11,035 nucleotides of DNA from Oscillospiraceae bacterium (lineage in GTDB: Bacteria > Bacillota > Clostridia > Oscillospirales > Acutalibacteraceae). The stretch is taken from the NCBI GenBank assembly GCA_022508705.1, contig JAFLUO010000062.1, positions 1 to 11,035 on the forward strand, in the 5' to 3' direction. The translations under genes and the position numbers were made by a program. The notes beneath the pieces are model-generated. The model searched no databases and was not told the DNA's origin. It was given only the letters and a program-made list of their open reading frames with translations. Positions 1 through 6,154 of the stretch are shown piece after piece. Every line of letters begins with the position of its first letter. Position 1 is the first letter of the stretch.

Positions 1-1236
1 AAGACCTTTGGATATAAGGATTTTATCCCTATGTTCAAGGCAGAAAAATTTGATGCTGATCAGTGGATAGAGCTATTTAAAAAATCGGGTGCAAAATTCG
101 TTATGCCAGTTTGTGAGCATCACGACGGCTTTGCTATGTATGAAACCGAGTTTAACCGCTGGAATGCCAAGGAAATGGGCCCGAAAAGAGATGTTGCAGG
201 GGAAATAAAAAGTGCGTGTGAAAAAAACGGCTTAACCTTTTGCGCTTCTTCCCACAGGGCAGAGCATTATTTCTTTATGAATATGGGCAGAACCTTTGAC
301 AGCGACGTAAACGACGAAAATTACAGAGATTTTTACGGCCCTGCATACCATTGTCCTGAATGGAATGAAGGTGTTCTTCACGCTACGACGGCGGATACAT
401 ATTCTTTAGCTCCCGATACCGAATGGCTTGAGGATTGGCTTGTCCGCACCTGCGAGCTTATTGATAAATACCAACCGCAAATTCTCTATTTTGACTGGTG
501 GATACATAATCACGGCTTTAAGCCCTACCTTAAAAAGCTTTGCGCATATTACTATAACAGAGCAGATGAGTGGGGCAGTGAGGTAACCATAAATTACAAG
601 CACGAGGCCTTTCCGCCGACCGTAGCAACATACGATGTTGAGCGAGGAGCACTAACGGGCATTTCACCCGTGCCGTGGCAGACTGATACAGCAATCGGTA
701 AAAAATCGTGGGGATATATTACCGATAACGATTTTAAAAGTGCCTATCAAATAATTACCGATTTAATAGACATTGTAAGCAAAAACGGAATGCTTTTGTT
801 AAATGTGGGTCCCAAAGCAGACGGCACTATAACGGACGAGGAAACAGCCGTCTTGCTTGAAACGGGCAAATGGCTCCAAAAAAACGGCGAGGGTATATAC
901 GGCTCAACGTTCTGGAAAAACTTTGGCGAGGGCAGCGTAAATGCCGAAGAAGGATACTTTAAGGATTATAACGAAAAACCTTATACTGAAAAAGATTTCA
1001 GATTTACATATAAAAACGGCTGTATTTATGCTTTTCAAATGAGACCGAACGGTCAAAATGCCGAAATAAATATTCTGGCAAAGAAAAATCATCATGATTT
1101 TATAGTCAATTCCGTTTCTTTGCTCTCCACCGGTGAAAAGTTAGAGTTTGAAAGAAACAGCGATAAAATGATTATCAAGGCTAACGGAAATTTCAATTCG
1201 GAATATCCCATTTGCTTTAAAATTGAAATTGATTAA
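1..1236 (+). CDS. Alpha-L-fucosidase, GH29 family, 5'-truncated by window edge
   Basis: Retaining glycoside hydrolase that removes terminal alpha-L-fucose from oligosaccharides or glycoproteins. The reading frame is open from base 1; residues before the first ATG at 31 (KTFGYKDFIPMF) already fit the conserved GH29 core, so the gene starts upstream and that ATG is internal. Visible family marks are HHDGF (118-132), a substrate-pocket motif; ILYFD (481-495), whose Asp matches the GH29 catalytic nucleophile; and NVGPKADG (802-825) near the end of the barrel. About 411 residues are present, covering most of the catalytic barrel and a small C-terminal beta domain. The missing N-terminus may hold a signal peptide, so its cellular location cannot be judged. 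No clear terminator hairpin follows; the rplS promoter starts about 18 bases after the stop. Family assignment is strong; exact linkage specificity is not readable. Confidence 0.93.
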   Translation, partial: KTFGYKDFIPMFKAEKFDADQWIELFKKSGAKFVMPVCEHHDGFAMYETEFNRWNAKEMGPKRDVAGEIKSACEKNGLTFCASSHRAEHYFFMNMGRTFDSDVNDENYRDFYGPAYHCPEWNEGVLHATTADTYSLAPDTEWLEDWLVRTCELIDKYQPQILYFDWWIHNHGFKPYLKKLCAYYYNRADEWGSEVTINYKHEAFPPTVATYDVERGALTGISPVPWQTDTAIGKKSWGYITDNDFKSAYQIITDLIDIVSKNGMLLLNVGPKADGTITDEETAVLLETGKWLQKNGEGIYGSTFWKNFGEGSVNAEEGYFKDYNEKPYTEKDFRFTYKNGCIYAFQMRPNGQNAEINILAKKNHHDFIVNSVSLLSTGEKLEFERNSDKMIIKANGNFNSEYPICFKIEID

Positions 1237-1253
1237 AAACTTTTAAAAAATAC

Positions 1254-1282
1254 TTGCATTTGCATTTTCTTTATGTTATTAT
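1254..1282 (+). promoter_or_regulatory. Probable sigma-A-type promoter for rplS
   Basis: TTGCAT (1254-1259) and TATTAT (1277-1282) are separated by exactly 17 bases in an AT-rich stretch just after the fucosidase gene. Expected transcription start is near 1289, giving an rplS leader of roughly 90 nt. This is a consensus match only, without experimental support. Confidence 0.6.
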
Positions 1283-1288
1283 ATTTAG

Positions 1289-1382
1289 GCATTTGCGGCA
1301 GTTGTCGTAAAATAACTTATAATCTCGGGTGGTCCTCTGCTGTTTTCGGCATGAACGCTTGAAAAAAATACGGAGGTTAGTT
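1289..1382 (+). promoter_or_regulatory. 5' leader of rplS mRNA, possible autoregulatory leader
   Basis: The region between the predicted transcription start and the rplS ATG is about 90 nt, longer than needed for ribosome binding. Low-GC Gram-positive bacteria often carry a structured L19 leader here, but I could not confirm the known fold by eye. It contains GTCCTCTGCT (1332-1341), which is complementary to the 5' arm of the rplS terminator. The Shine-Dalgarno GGAGG is at 1372-1376. Confidence 0.3.
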
Positions 1383-1724
1383 ATGGACGCATTAAAAGTA
1401 ATCACAGAGGGCATGATTAAGGAAGACAAGCCCGAAATCAAAATCGGTGACGTTGTAAAGGTACACGTTAAAATCGTTGAAGGTTCAAGAGAAAGAATTC
1501 AGGTTTTTGAAGGAACCGTTATTGCAATGAAGGGCAGCGGAGTTTCTGAAACTTTCACTGTTCGCCGTGTTTCTTACGGTGTTGGTATTGAAAGAGTATT
1601 CCCCGTTAACTCACCCAACGTTGCAAAGGTTGACGTTGTCAGACACGGTCGTGTTCGCAGAAGCAAGCTTTACTATCTTCGTGATAGAGTGGGTAAGGCT
1701 GCTAAGGTTAAAGAGCAGATCTGA
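1383..1724 (+). CDS. rplS: 50S ribosomal protein L19
   Basis: Structural protein of the large ribosomal subunit, located near the 30S-50S interface. The 113-residue product has normal length for L19 and the typical sequence: an N-terminal helix, then IKIGDVVKVHVKIVEG, RERIQVFEGTVIA, the TFTVRRVSYGVGIERVFPVN block and the basic RRSKLYYLRDRVGKAAKVKE tail. The frame is open further upstream to an ATG at 1329, but ATG 1383 is chosen because GGAGG lies at 1372-1376 and the protein then begins as known L19 proteins do (MDALKVITEGM). It appears to be its own transcription unit, with a promoter at 1254-1282 and a terminator at 1745-1775. The usual Firmicutes neighbours rpsP, rimM and trmD are not adjacent here. 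Confidence 0.98.
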   Translation: MDALKVITEGMIKEDKPEIKIGDVVKVHVKIVEGSRERIQVFEGTVIAMKGSGVSETFTVRRVSYGVGIERVFPVNSPNVAKVDVVRHGRVRRSKLYYLRDRVGKAAKVKEQI

Positions 1725-1744
1725 CAAAGCTAAAATGCAAATGG

Positions 1745-1775
1745 AAAGCAGAGGACTGACCTCTGCTTTTTGTTT
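1745..1775 (+). terminator. Intrinsic terminator after rplS
   Basis: A perfect 10-bp stem, AAAGCAGAGG (1745-1754) and CCTCTGCTTT (1760-1769), encloses a 5-base loop and is followed by TTGTTT. It lies 20 bases after the L19 stop. The U-tract runs straight into the prmA ribosome binding site. Confidence 0.88.
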
Positions 1776-1783
1776 AAGGAGAG
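1776..1783 (+). promoter_or_regulatory. Ribosome binding site that fixes the TTG start of prmA
   Basis: AAGGAGAG ends 8 bases before TTG 1792. It abuts the rplS terminator tail, and no good promoter is visible between rplS and prmA. prmA may therefore depend on read-through, or on a promoter I cannot recognise. Confidence 0.75.
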
Positions 1784-1791
1784 ATAGAAAA

Positions 1792-2718
1792 TTGGCTGAA
1801 TGGACTGAAATTAAAATAAAAATCAATGCTGACGACATTGACAAAGCGTCTGACATTGCAAGCATGGCAGTGCCTTACGGCATTTACATTGAAGATTACC
1901 GTACTCTTGAAGAGGAAACCCTTGAAATTGCAAATATTGACATTATAGACGAAGATTTGCTTGCAAAGGACAGAAGCGTAGGGTACGTTCATATCTACAT
2001 TTCACCCGAAGAAAATTATAATGAGGCAATTTCCTTTTTGCGTGAACGCTTTACAGCCGAAAATATTGAGCATACAATAGAGCATAACGCCTGCAGAAAT
2101 GAAGATTGGGAAAATAACTGGAAAGAATACTTTAAGCCGATGAAAATCGGCAAAAGACTGCTCATAAGACCCCTTTGGATAGACGATTACGATACTGAGG
2201 GAAGAAAAGTTCTTTCTATTGAGCCGGGGCTTGCTTTTGGTTCGGGTACTCACAATACAACCCGTCTTTGCTTGCAGACTCTTGAAAATTACATAAATGG
2301 CGGAGAAAAGGTTCTTGACTGCGGTTGCGGAAGCGGAATTTTATCAGTTGCATCTCTTCTTTTCGGCGCGGGGAGTGCCGTGGGAGTTGACATTGACGCT
2401 CTTGCAGTTAAAACTGCAAAGGAAAACGGCGAAACAAACGGCTTTCGTGAGCCTCAGTACAGTATCTTACAAGGCAATCTTGTGGATAAGGTTACGGGCA
2501 AATTTGACGTTGTCGTTGCAAATATAGTGGCGGATATAATTATCCTTTTCGCAGGGCAAGTAGGCGAGTTTATGAACGACGGTGCGGTGTTTATCACATC
2601 AGGAATAATCGCACCACGTGAAGAAGAGGTTTCGGCGGCTTTTGCGGCTAACGGGTTTGAAATAATTGAGCGCCACGAAGACGGCGGCTGGCTTTGCTTT
2701 GTGTGCAAGAAAAAATAA
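1792..2718 (+). CDS. prmA: Ribosomal protein L11 methyltransferase
   Basis: SAM-dependent enzyme that trimethylates lysines and the N-terminus of ribosomal protein L11 in the cytoplasm. The product is 308 residues, normal for PrmA. An N-terminal substrate-recognition domain (about residues 1-120) is followed by a Rossmann methyltransferase domain. Family marks are GLAFGSGTHNTT (residues 146-157), the SAM-binding loop DCGCGSG (176-182), the acidic end of the next strand (VGVDID), and VVANIVADI with Asn 244, the post-II motif that positions substrate nitrogen. The frame extends upstream into rplS, but translation most likely starts at TTG 1792, which has AAGGAGAG before it and gives MAEWTEIKIKIN, the usual PrmA beginning. 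The rsmE gene often found next to prmA in Firmicutes is absent. An inverted repeat at 2725-2774 follows and may act as a weak terminator. Confidence 0.96.
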   Translation: MAEWTEIKIKINADDIDKASDIASMAVPYGIYIEDYRTLEEETLEIANIDIIDEDLLAKDRSVGYVHIYISPEENYNEAISFLRERFTAENIEHTIEHNACRNEDWENNWKEYFKPMKIGKRLLIRPLWIDDYDTEGRKVLSIEPGLAFGSGTHNTTRLCLQTLENYINGGEKVLDCGCGSGILSVASLLFGAGSAVGVDIDALAVKTAKENGETNGFREPQYSILQGNLVDKVTGKFDVVVANIVADIIILFAGQVGEFMNDGAVFITSGIIAPREEEVSAAFAANGFEIIERHEDGGWLCFVCKKK

Positions 2719-2724
2719 ATTTTG

Positions 2725-2774
2725 CGGTTTCTTCAATTTTTTTATAAAAAACTATTGACAAATTGAGGAAACCG
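2725..2774 (+). repeat. 15-bp inverted repeat across the feo promoter; possible weak terminator of prmA
   Basis: Arms are 2725-2739 and 2760-2774. They pair over 15 positions with a single mismatch that becomes a G-U pair in RNA, around a 20-base loop. The right arm starts at the last base of the -35 box and fills most of the -35/-10 spacer of the feo promoter. What follows is only moderately T-rich, so a terminator role is uncertain. Confidence 0.55.
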
Positions 2775-2783
2775 TTATATATT
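2755..2783 (+). promoter_or_regulatory. Strong sigma-A-type promoter of the feo operon
   Basis: TTGACA (2755-2760, full consensus) and TATATT (2778-2783) are spaced by 17 bases. Expected transcription start is near 2790, immediately before the first palindromic operator, an arrangement typical of a strong promoter controlled by a repressor. Confidence 0.82.
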
Positions 2784-2792
2784 TATCTATGG

Positions 2793-2808
2793 GTTAGCCA
2801 ATGCTAAC
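2793..2808 (+). promoter_or_regulatory. Palindromic operator 1 of the feo operon (putative metalloregulator site)
   Basis: GTTAGCCAATGCTAAC is a perfect 6-bp inverted repeat with a 4-base centre. It lies at about +3 to +19 of the predicted transcript, where bound repressor would block initiation. It shares the pattern GTTAG-N7-TAAC with sites at 2828 and 3334. The half-site resembles DtxR-family half-sites more than a Fur box, but the regulator is inferred. Confidence 0.7.
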
Positions 2809-2827
2809 TATTTTATTTAAAACAAAA

Positions 2828-2843
2828 GTTAGTTTATGATAAC
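2828..2843 (+). promoter_or_regulatory. Palindromic operator 2 of the feo operon
   Basis: GTTAGTTTATGATAAC, within the longer symmetric AAAGTTA...TAACTTT (2825-2846), repeats operator 1 with a start-to-start distance of 35 bases. It sits between the transcription start and the feoA1 ribosome binding site (2853-2857). Confidence 0.65.
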
Positions 2844-2866
2844 TTTGTATTAAGGAGTGATAAGAT

Positions 2867-3076
2867 ATGCCGCTCACATTTGCAGATGTAGGCACGCAAA
2901 GTATAATAAGAAAAGTAGGCGGTGGGAAGGACATTAGAATTCACCTTGAAAACCTCGGCTTCGTAGTCGGTGCAGGTGTAACCGTGATTTCTAAAAATTT
3001 AGGCAATGTTATTGTTAACATTAAAGAAACACGCGTTGCAATAAGCGAAGAAATGGCAAATAAAATTTTAATTTAA
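2867..3076 (+). CDS. feoA1: FeoA family protein (first copy)
   Basis: Small cytoplasmic SH3-like protein of the Feo ferrous iron uptake system, thought to interact with FeoB and affect its activity. The 69 residues match a FeoA fold: an N-terminal strand and helix (FADVGTQSIIRKVGG), RIHLENLGFVVGAGVTVISKN, and a final strand pair NVIVNIKETRVAISEEMANKI. It lacks the APxGDP turn present in the second copy and has NLGN there instead, a divergence common where clostridial operons carry two FeoA proteins. AGGAG at 2853-2857 supports ATG 2867. It is the first gene after the promoter and two operators, with feoA2 11 bases downstream. Confidence 0.9.
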   Translation: MPLTFADVGTQSIIRKVGGGKDIRIHLENLGFVVGAGVTVISKNLGNVIVNIKETRVAISEEMANKILI

Positions 3077-3087
3077 GGAGGATATGA

Positions 3088-3309
3088 ATGAAAACATTGA
3101 AAGATGCCAAAATCGGCACAAGCGTAACAGTTGTAAAAATTCACGGGGAGGGTGCAATTAAGCGCAGAATAATGGATATGGGTATTACCAAAAACACACA
3201 AATCTATATTCGCAAAGCAGCGCCTTTAGGCGACCCTATCGAAATTACAGTCCGTGATTATGAGCTTTCAATCCGCAAAGCAGATGCTGAAATGGTAGAA
3301 ATTTTTTAA
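3088..3309 (+). CDS. feoA2: FeoA family protein (second copy)
   Basis: Second FeoA-type SH3-like protein, 73 residues, closer to the canonical form. It shows MKTLKDAKIGTSVTVVKI, KRRIMDMGITKNTQIYIRKAAPLGDPIEITVRDYELSIRKADAEMVEI, including the APLGDP turn and the final strand with alternating hydrophobic residues typical of FeoA. A near-perfect Shine-Dalgarno AAGGAGG (3075-3081) overlaps the feoA1 stop, so the two are translated from one message. The two copies are dissimilar enough that they probably have different jobs, for example one binding FeoB and the other acting as a regulator or trafficking partner; this is inference. It is followed by 63 noncoding bases holding operator 3. Confidence 0.93.
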   Translation: MKTLKDAKIGTSVTVVKIHGEGAIKRRIMDMGITKNTQIYIRKAAPLGDPIEITVRDYELSIRKADAEMVEIF

Positions 3310-3333
3310 TAATCTAATTTTTTTACACACAAT

Positions 3334-3349
3334 GTTAGCTTAATCTAAC
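3334..3349 (+). promoter_or_regulatory. Palindromic operator 3, between feoA2 and feoB
   Basis: GTTAGCTTAATCTAAC matches the two operators at the head of the operon. A weak promoter-like pair (TTTACA 3322-3327 and TCTAAC 3344-3349, 16-base gap) overlaps it, so feoB may have its own regulated start. The feoB ribosome binding site GGAG is at 3361-3364. Confidence 0.6.
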
Positions 3350-3372
3350 TAAAAAGAACAGGAGAAAAAATT

Positions 3373-5859
3373 ATGTCAATAAAAATAGCGCTTGCAGGTA
3401 ATCCAAACAGCGGTAAGACAACATTGTTTAATGCTCTTACAGGTTCAAATCAGTTTGTCGGCAACTGGCCCGGCGTTACTGTTGAGAAAAAGGAGGGTAA
3501 ATTAAGAAAACACGAAGACATTATCGTAACCGACCTTCCCGGTATTTATTCTCTTTCACCTTACACATTGGAAGAGGTTGTGGCAAGAAATTATTTAATA
3601 AACGAGTGTCCCGATGTAATTCTAAATATCATTGACGGCACAAACCTTGAAAGAAACCTTTATTTAACAACACAGCTTACAGAATTGGGAATTCCCGTTG
3701 TTGTGGCAATTAACATGATGGATATTGTCAGGAAAAACGGCGACAAAATCAATTCGTCGGAGCTTGCACGCCAGCTTGGATGCAAGGTAGTTGAAATTTC
3801 AGCTTTAAAGGGTACGGGAATTTCCGAGGCGGCAGAAATTGCCGTAGAAACTGCCAAAAACGGAAAAACCATACCGAAACACAGTTTTTCGGAAACTGTA
3901 GAAAATGTTATTGCTCATATTGAAGAAGAAATTGCTGATGAAATACCCGAAGAACAGAAAAGGTGGTACGCAATTAAGATTTTTGAGCGTGATAACAAGG
4001 TGCTTGAAAATTCAAAAAAAAGCAGAGAAAAACTGCAACATATTGAAAATTTCATACAGTCAGTCGAAAATGATCTTGACGACGACGCTGAATCTATCAT
4101 TACAAATGAGCGTTATAATTACATATCAACCGTCATCAGTGTCTGCTATAAAAAGAAAAATAAAGGCGCGCTTACAGTATCGGATAAAATCGACAGAGTA
4201 GTAACAAACCGCTGGCTCGGTCTTCCGATTTTTGCAGTGGTAATGTTTTTGGTTTATTATATAGCTATGGCTACCGTCGGCGCCGCTGCAACCGATTGGA
4301 CAAACGAAAATCTTTTCGGCGACGGTTTTCATCTGTTCGGAATAGGCAGCCCTGCATATAATGAAATTTCAGAAAATTATTCTGATGCCATGAATGCAGT
4401 AAATGCTTTTTACGAGATTGACACGGAAGCAGAAGATTTCGATGCAGAAAGCGCAATCAACAGTCTTTCTGCATTTTCACCCACAGAGAAAACCGCTGTG
4501 GCAGAAATTGAAGACGAAGAAACCCTTGCTATTGATGAAAAGACTGTATATTACAATGAAATTCCCGAAAATGCCAAAAAGGATTCAACAGTTCCAATGA
4601 CTTATCTTGAAGCCGTTGAATTTTTGAAGAAAAACGGCTTTGAAGAACCCGACCCTGCCGAATACGGAGTTTGGGTACCGGGCATACCCGTTTTAATTGA
4701 AAGCGGTCTTGATGCAGTAAATACAGCCGATTGGCTCAAAGGCTTGATTATTGACGGAATCGTGGCAGGTGTCGGCGCAGTGCTTGGATTTGTTCCGCAA
4801 ATGCTCGTTCTTTTCCTGCTTTTGGCAATTCTTGAAGCCTGTGGATATATGGCGAGAATTGCGTTCGTGCTTGACAGAATTTTCCGTAAATTCGGTCTTT
4901 CAGGTAAATCGTTTATTCCAATGTTAGTAGGCGTAGGATGCGGTGTTCCGGGAATAATGGCTTCCCGTACTATTGAAAATGAGCGGGACCGCAGAATGAC
5001 GATAATGACTACTACGTTTATTCCCTGCGGCGCTAAGGTTCCGTTTATTGCAATGATTGCAGGCGCAATTTTTAATGGTTCGGCTATTATTTCAACAGGC
5101 GCATATTTTATTGGTATGGCATCAATTATCGTATCGGGTATAATCCTTAAAAAGACAAAGATGTTCTCAGGCGACCCTGCACCGTTTGTTATGGAATTGC
5201 CCGCATATCATCTTCCCACGCTTAAAAACGTTCTTCGTTCAATGTGGGAACGCGGCTGGTCATTCATCAAAAAGGCAGGTACAATCATTCTTCTTTCAAC
5301 AATCGTCGTTTGGTTTGCATCTTACTTCGGATTTGCTGACGGAACGTTCAGAATGCTCAGCGAAGACGAGCTTAATATGTCGATCCTTGCAAAAATCGGC
5401 AGTTTGATTTCATGGATTTTCATTCCGCTTGGATGGGGAAATTGGCAGGCTACTGTTGCATCAATTACAGGACTTGTCGCAAAAGAAAATATTGTAGGTA
5501 CAATGGGCATTCTTTACGGCGGCGGAGATTCAAGTGTTTATGCTGAGCTTTCTTCAGCATTCACAAGAGTATCGGGACTTTCGTTCCTTGTATTTAACCT
5601 TCTTTGCGCTCCGTGCTTTGCGGCAATAGGTGCTATTAAGCGTGAAATGAACAATGCAAAATGGACTCTTTTTGCAATATCTTATCAATGCGCATTTGCC
5701 TATGTAATATCTTTTATGATAAATCAGTTCGGTTTGATTTTTACAGGCAACATAAATATCATCGGCACGGTTGCGGCGGTAATTGTTCTCGGCGTTTTGT
5801 GCTATATGCTCGTAAAGCCGCAAAAAAAGGCAACATCGCTTTCATCTAAAAAATATTAA
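3373..5859 (+). CDS. feoB: Ferrous iron transport protein B
   Basis: Inner-membrane Fe(II) transporter with a cytoplasmic N-terminal G domain. The 828-residue product shows G1 GNPNSGKT (residues 9-16), the G2 region with NWPGVTVEKKEG (31-42), G3 DLPG (54-57), G4 NMMD (114-117) and G5 SA (143-144). A helical GDI-like region follows, then the membrane domain with gate motifs VGCGVPG (Cys 523) and IPCGAK (Cys 552), and LLCAPC (Cys 745 and 748). Between the first membrane helix (about 283-306) and the next (about 457 on) lies an unusually long, strongly acidic segment, about residues 317-440; the same loop is only a few dozen residues in many Firmicutes FeoB proteins, as I recall them. GGAG at 3361-3364 supports ATG 3373. 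It is the central gene of the feo operon, and no FeoC is present. Confidence 0.97.
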   Translation: MSIKIALAGNPNSGKTTLFNALTGSNQFVGNWPGVTVEKKEGKLRKHEDIIVTDLPGIYSLSPYTLEEVVARNYLINECPDVILNIIDGTNLERNLYLTTQLTELGIPVVVAINMMDIVRKNGDKINSSELARQLGCKVVEISALKGTGISEAAEIAVETAKNGKTIPKHSFSETVENVIAHIEEEIADEIPEEQKRWYAIKIFERDNKVLENSKKSREKLQHIENFIQSVENDLDDDAESIITNERYNYISTVISVCYKKKNKGALTVSDKIDRVVTNRWLGLPIFAVVMFLVYYIAMATVGAAATDWTNENLFGDGFHLFGIGSPAYNEISENYSDAMNAVNAFYEIDTEAEDFDAESAINSLSAFSPTEKTAVAEIEDEETLAIDEKTVYYNEIPENAKKDSTVPMTYLEAVEFLKKNGFEEPDPAEYGVWVPGIPVLIESGLDAVNTADWLKGLIIDGIVAGVGAVLGFVPQMLVLFLLLAILEACGYMARIAFVLDRIFRKFGLSGKSFIPMLVGVGCGVPGIMASRTIENERDRRMTIMTTTFIPCGAKVPFIAMIAGAIFNGSAIISTGAYFIGMASIIVSGIILKKTKMFSGDPAPFVMELPAYHLPTLKNVLRSMWERGWSFIKKAGTIILLSTIVVWFASYFGFADGTFRMLSEDELNMSILAKIGSLISWIFIPLGWGNWQATVASITGLVAKENIVGTMGILYGGGDSSVYAELSSAFTRVSGLSFLVFNLLCAPCFAAIGAIKREMNNAKWTLFAISYQCAFAYVISFMINQFGLIFTGNINIIGTVAAVIVLGVLCYMLVKPQKKATSLSSKKY

Positions 5860-5876
5860 GATTGAAGGGACTTTAA

Positions 5877-6050
5877 ATGATTTCTTTTATTATAGAAAAT
5901 ATCGCAAATATTATAATATGCTTAGTTCTTATTTTGATTGTGGTCGCGATTTCGGCGAACATAATAAGGAATAAGAAAAAAGGCAAATCTTCCTGCGGAT
6001 GTAACTGTTCAAGCTGTACAATGTCGGACAGTTGCCACAAAAATTCATAA
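5877..6050 (+). CDS. FeoB-associated Cys-rich membrane protein
   Basis: This 57-residue protein has one N-terminal membrane helix (about residues 9-30, rich in Ile, Leu and Val), a basic RNKKKGK stretch, and a cysteine-rich tail CGCNCSSCTMSDSCH with Cys at 40, 42, 44, 47 and 53. This layout matches the small FeoB-associated proteins found directly after feoB in Firmicutes, which are thought to help FeoB, perhaps by binding iron or supporting assembly; the exact role is unknown. The basic patch suggests the Cys tail faces the cytoplasm. It begins 17 bases after feoB, with GAAGGGA at 5864-5870 as ribosome binding site, and is the last gene before the operon terminator. Confidence 0.88.
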   Translation: MISFIIENIANIIICLVLILIVVAISANIIRNKKKGKSSCGCNCSSCTMSDSCHKNS

Positions 6051-6060
6051 GCAGAATTCA

Positions 6061-6092
6061 AAAAGCAGTTTTTATACTGCTTTTTGTTTTTT
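6061..6092 (+). terminator. Intrinsic terminator of the feo operon
   Basis: A perfect 10-bp stem, AAAAAGCAGT (6061-6070) and ACTGCTTTTT (6077-6086), has a 6-base loop and is followed by GTTTTT. It begins 10 bases after the Cys-rich protein stop and separates feo from the arabinose operon. Confidence 0.88.
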
Positions 6093-6096
6093 ATAA

Positions 6097-6125
6097 TTGA
6101 TTTTATAAGGAAAATATTGTATGAT
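6097..6125 (+). promoter_or_regulatory. Probable promoter of the arabinose operon
   Basis: TTGATT (6097-6102) and TATGAT (6120-6125) are separated by 17 bases, just after the feo terminator. Expected start is near 6132, leaving a leader of about 23 nt. No convincing AraR or CcpA operator is visible around it. Confidence 0.68.
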
Positions 6126-6154
6126 AATAAAAAATATAAATTTGGGTGATATAA

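Noticed and set aside
1256..1296. Direct repeat GCATTTGC at 1256-1263 and 1289-1296 around the rplS promoter
   Set aside because: Eight bases in AT-rich DNA is too little to claim a regulatory site.
1329..1382. Longer L19 start at ATG 1329
   Set aside because: There is no ribosome binding site before it, and the extra 18 residues do not belong to L19; GGAGG precedes ATG 1383.
1567..1791. N-terminal extension of prmA into rplS
   Set aside because: The frame is open by chance through the rplS end and its terminator. The TTG at 1792 with AAGGAGAG gives the normal PrmA N-terminus.
3905..4201. Open frame of 98 codons within feoB in another + strand frame
   Set aside because: It is wholly inside feoB, is Lys- and Leu-rich as expected from a shifted AT-rich gene, and has no ribosome binding site.
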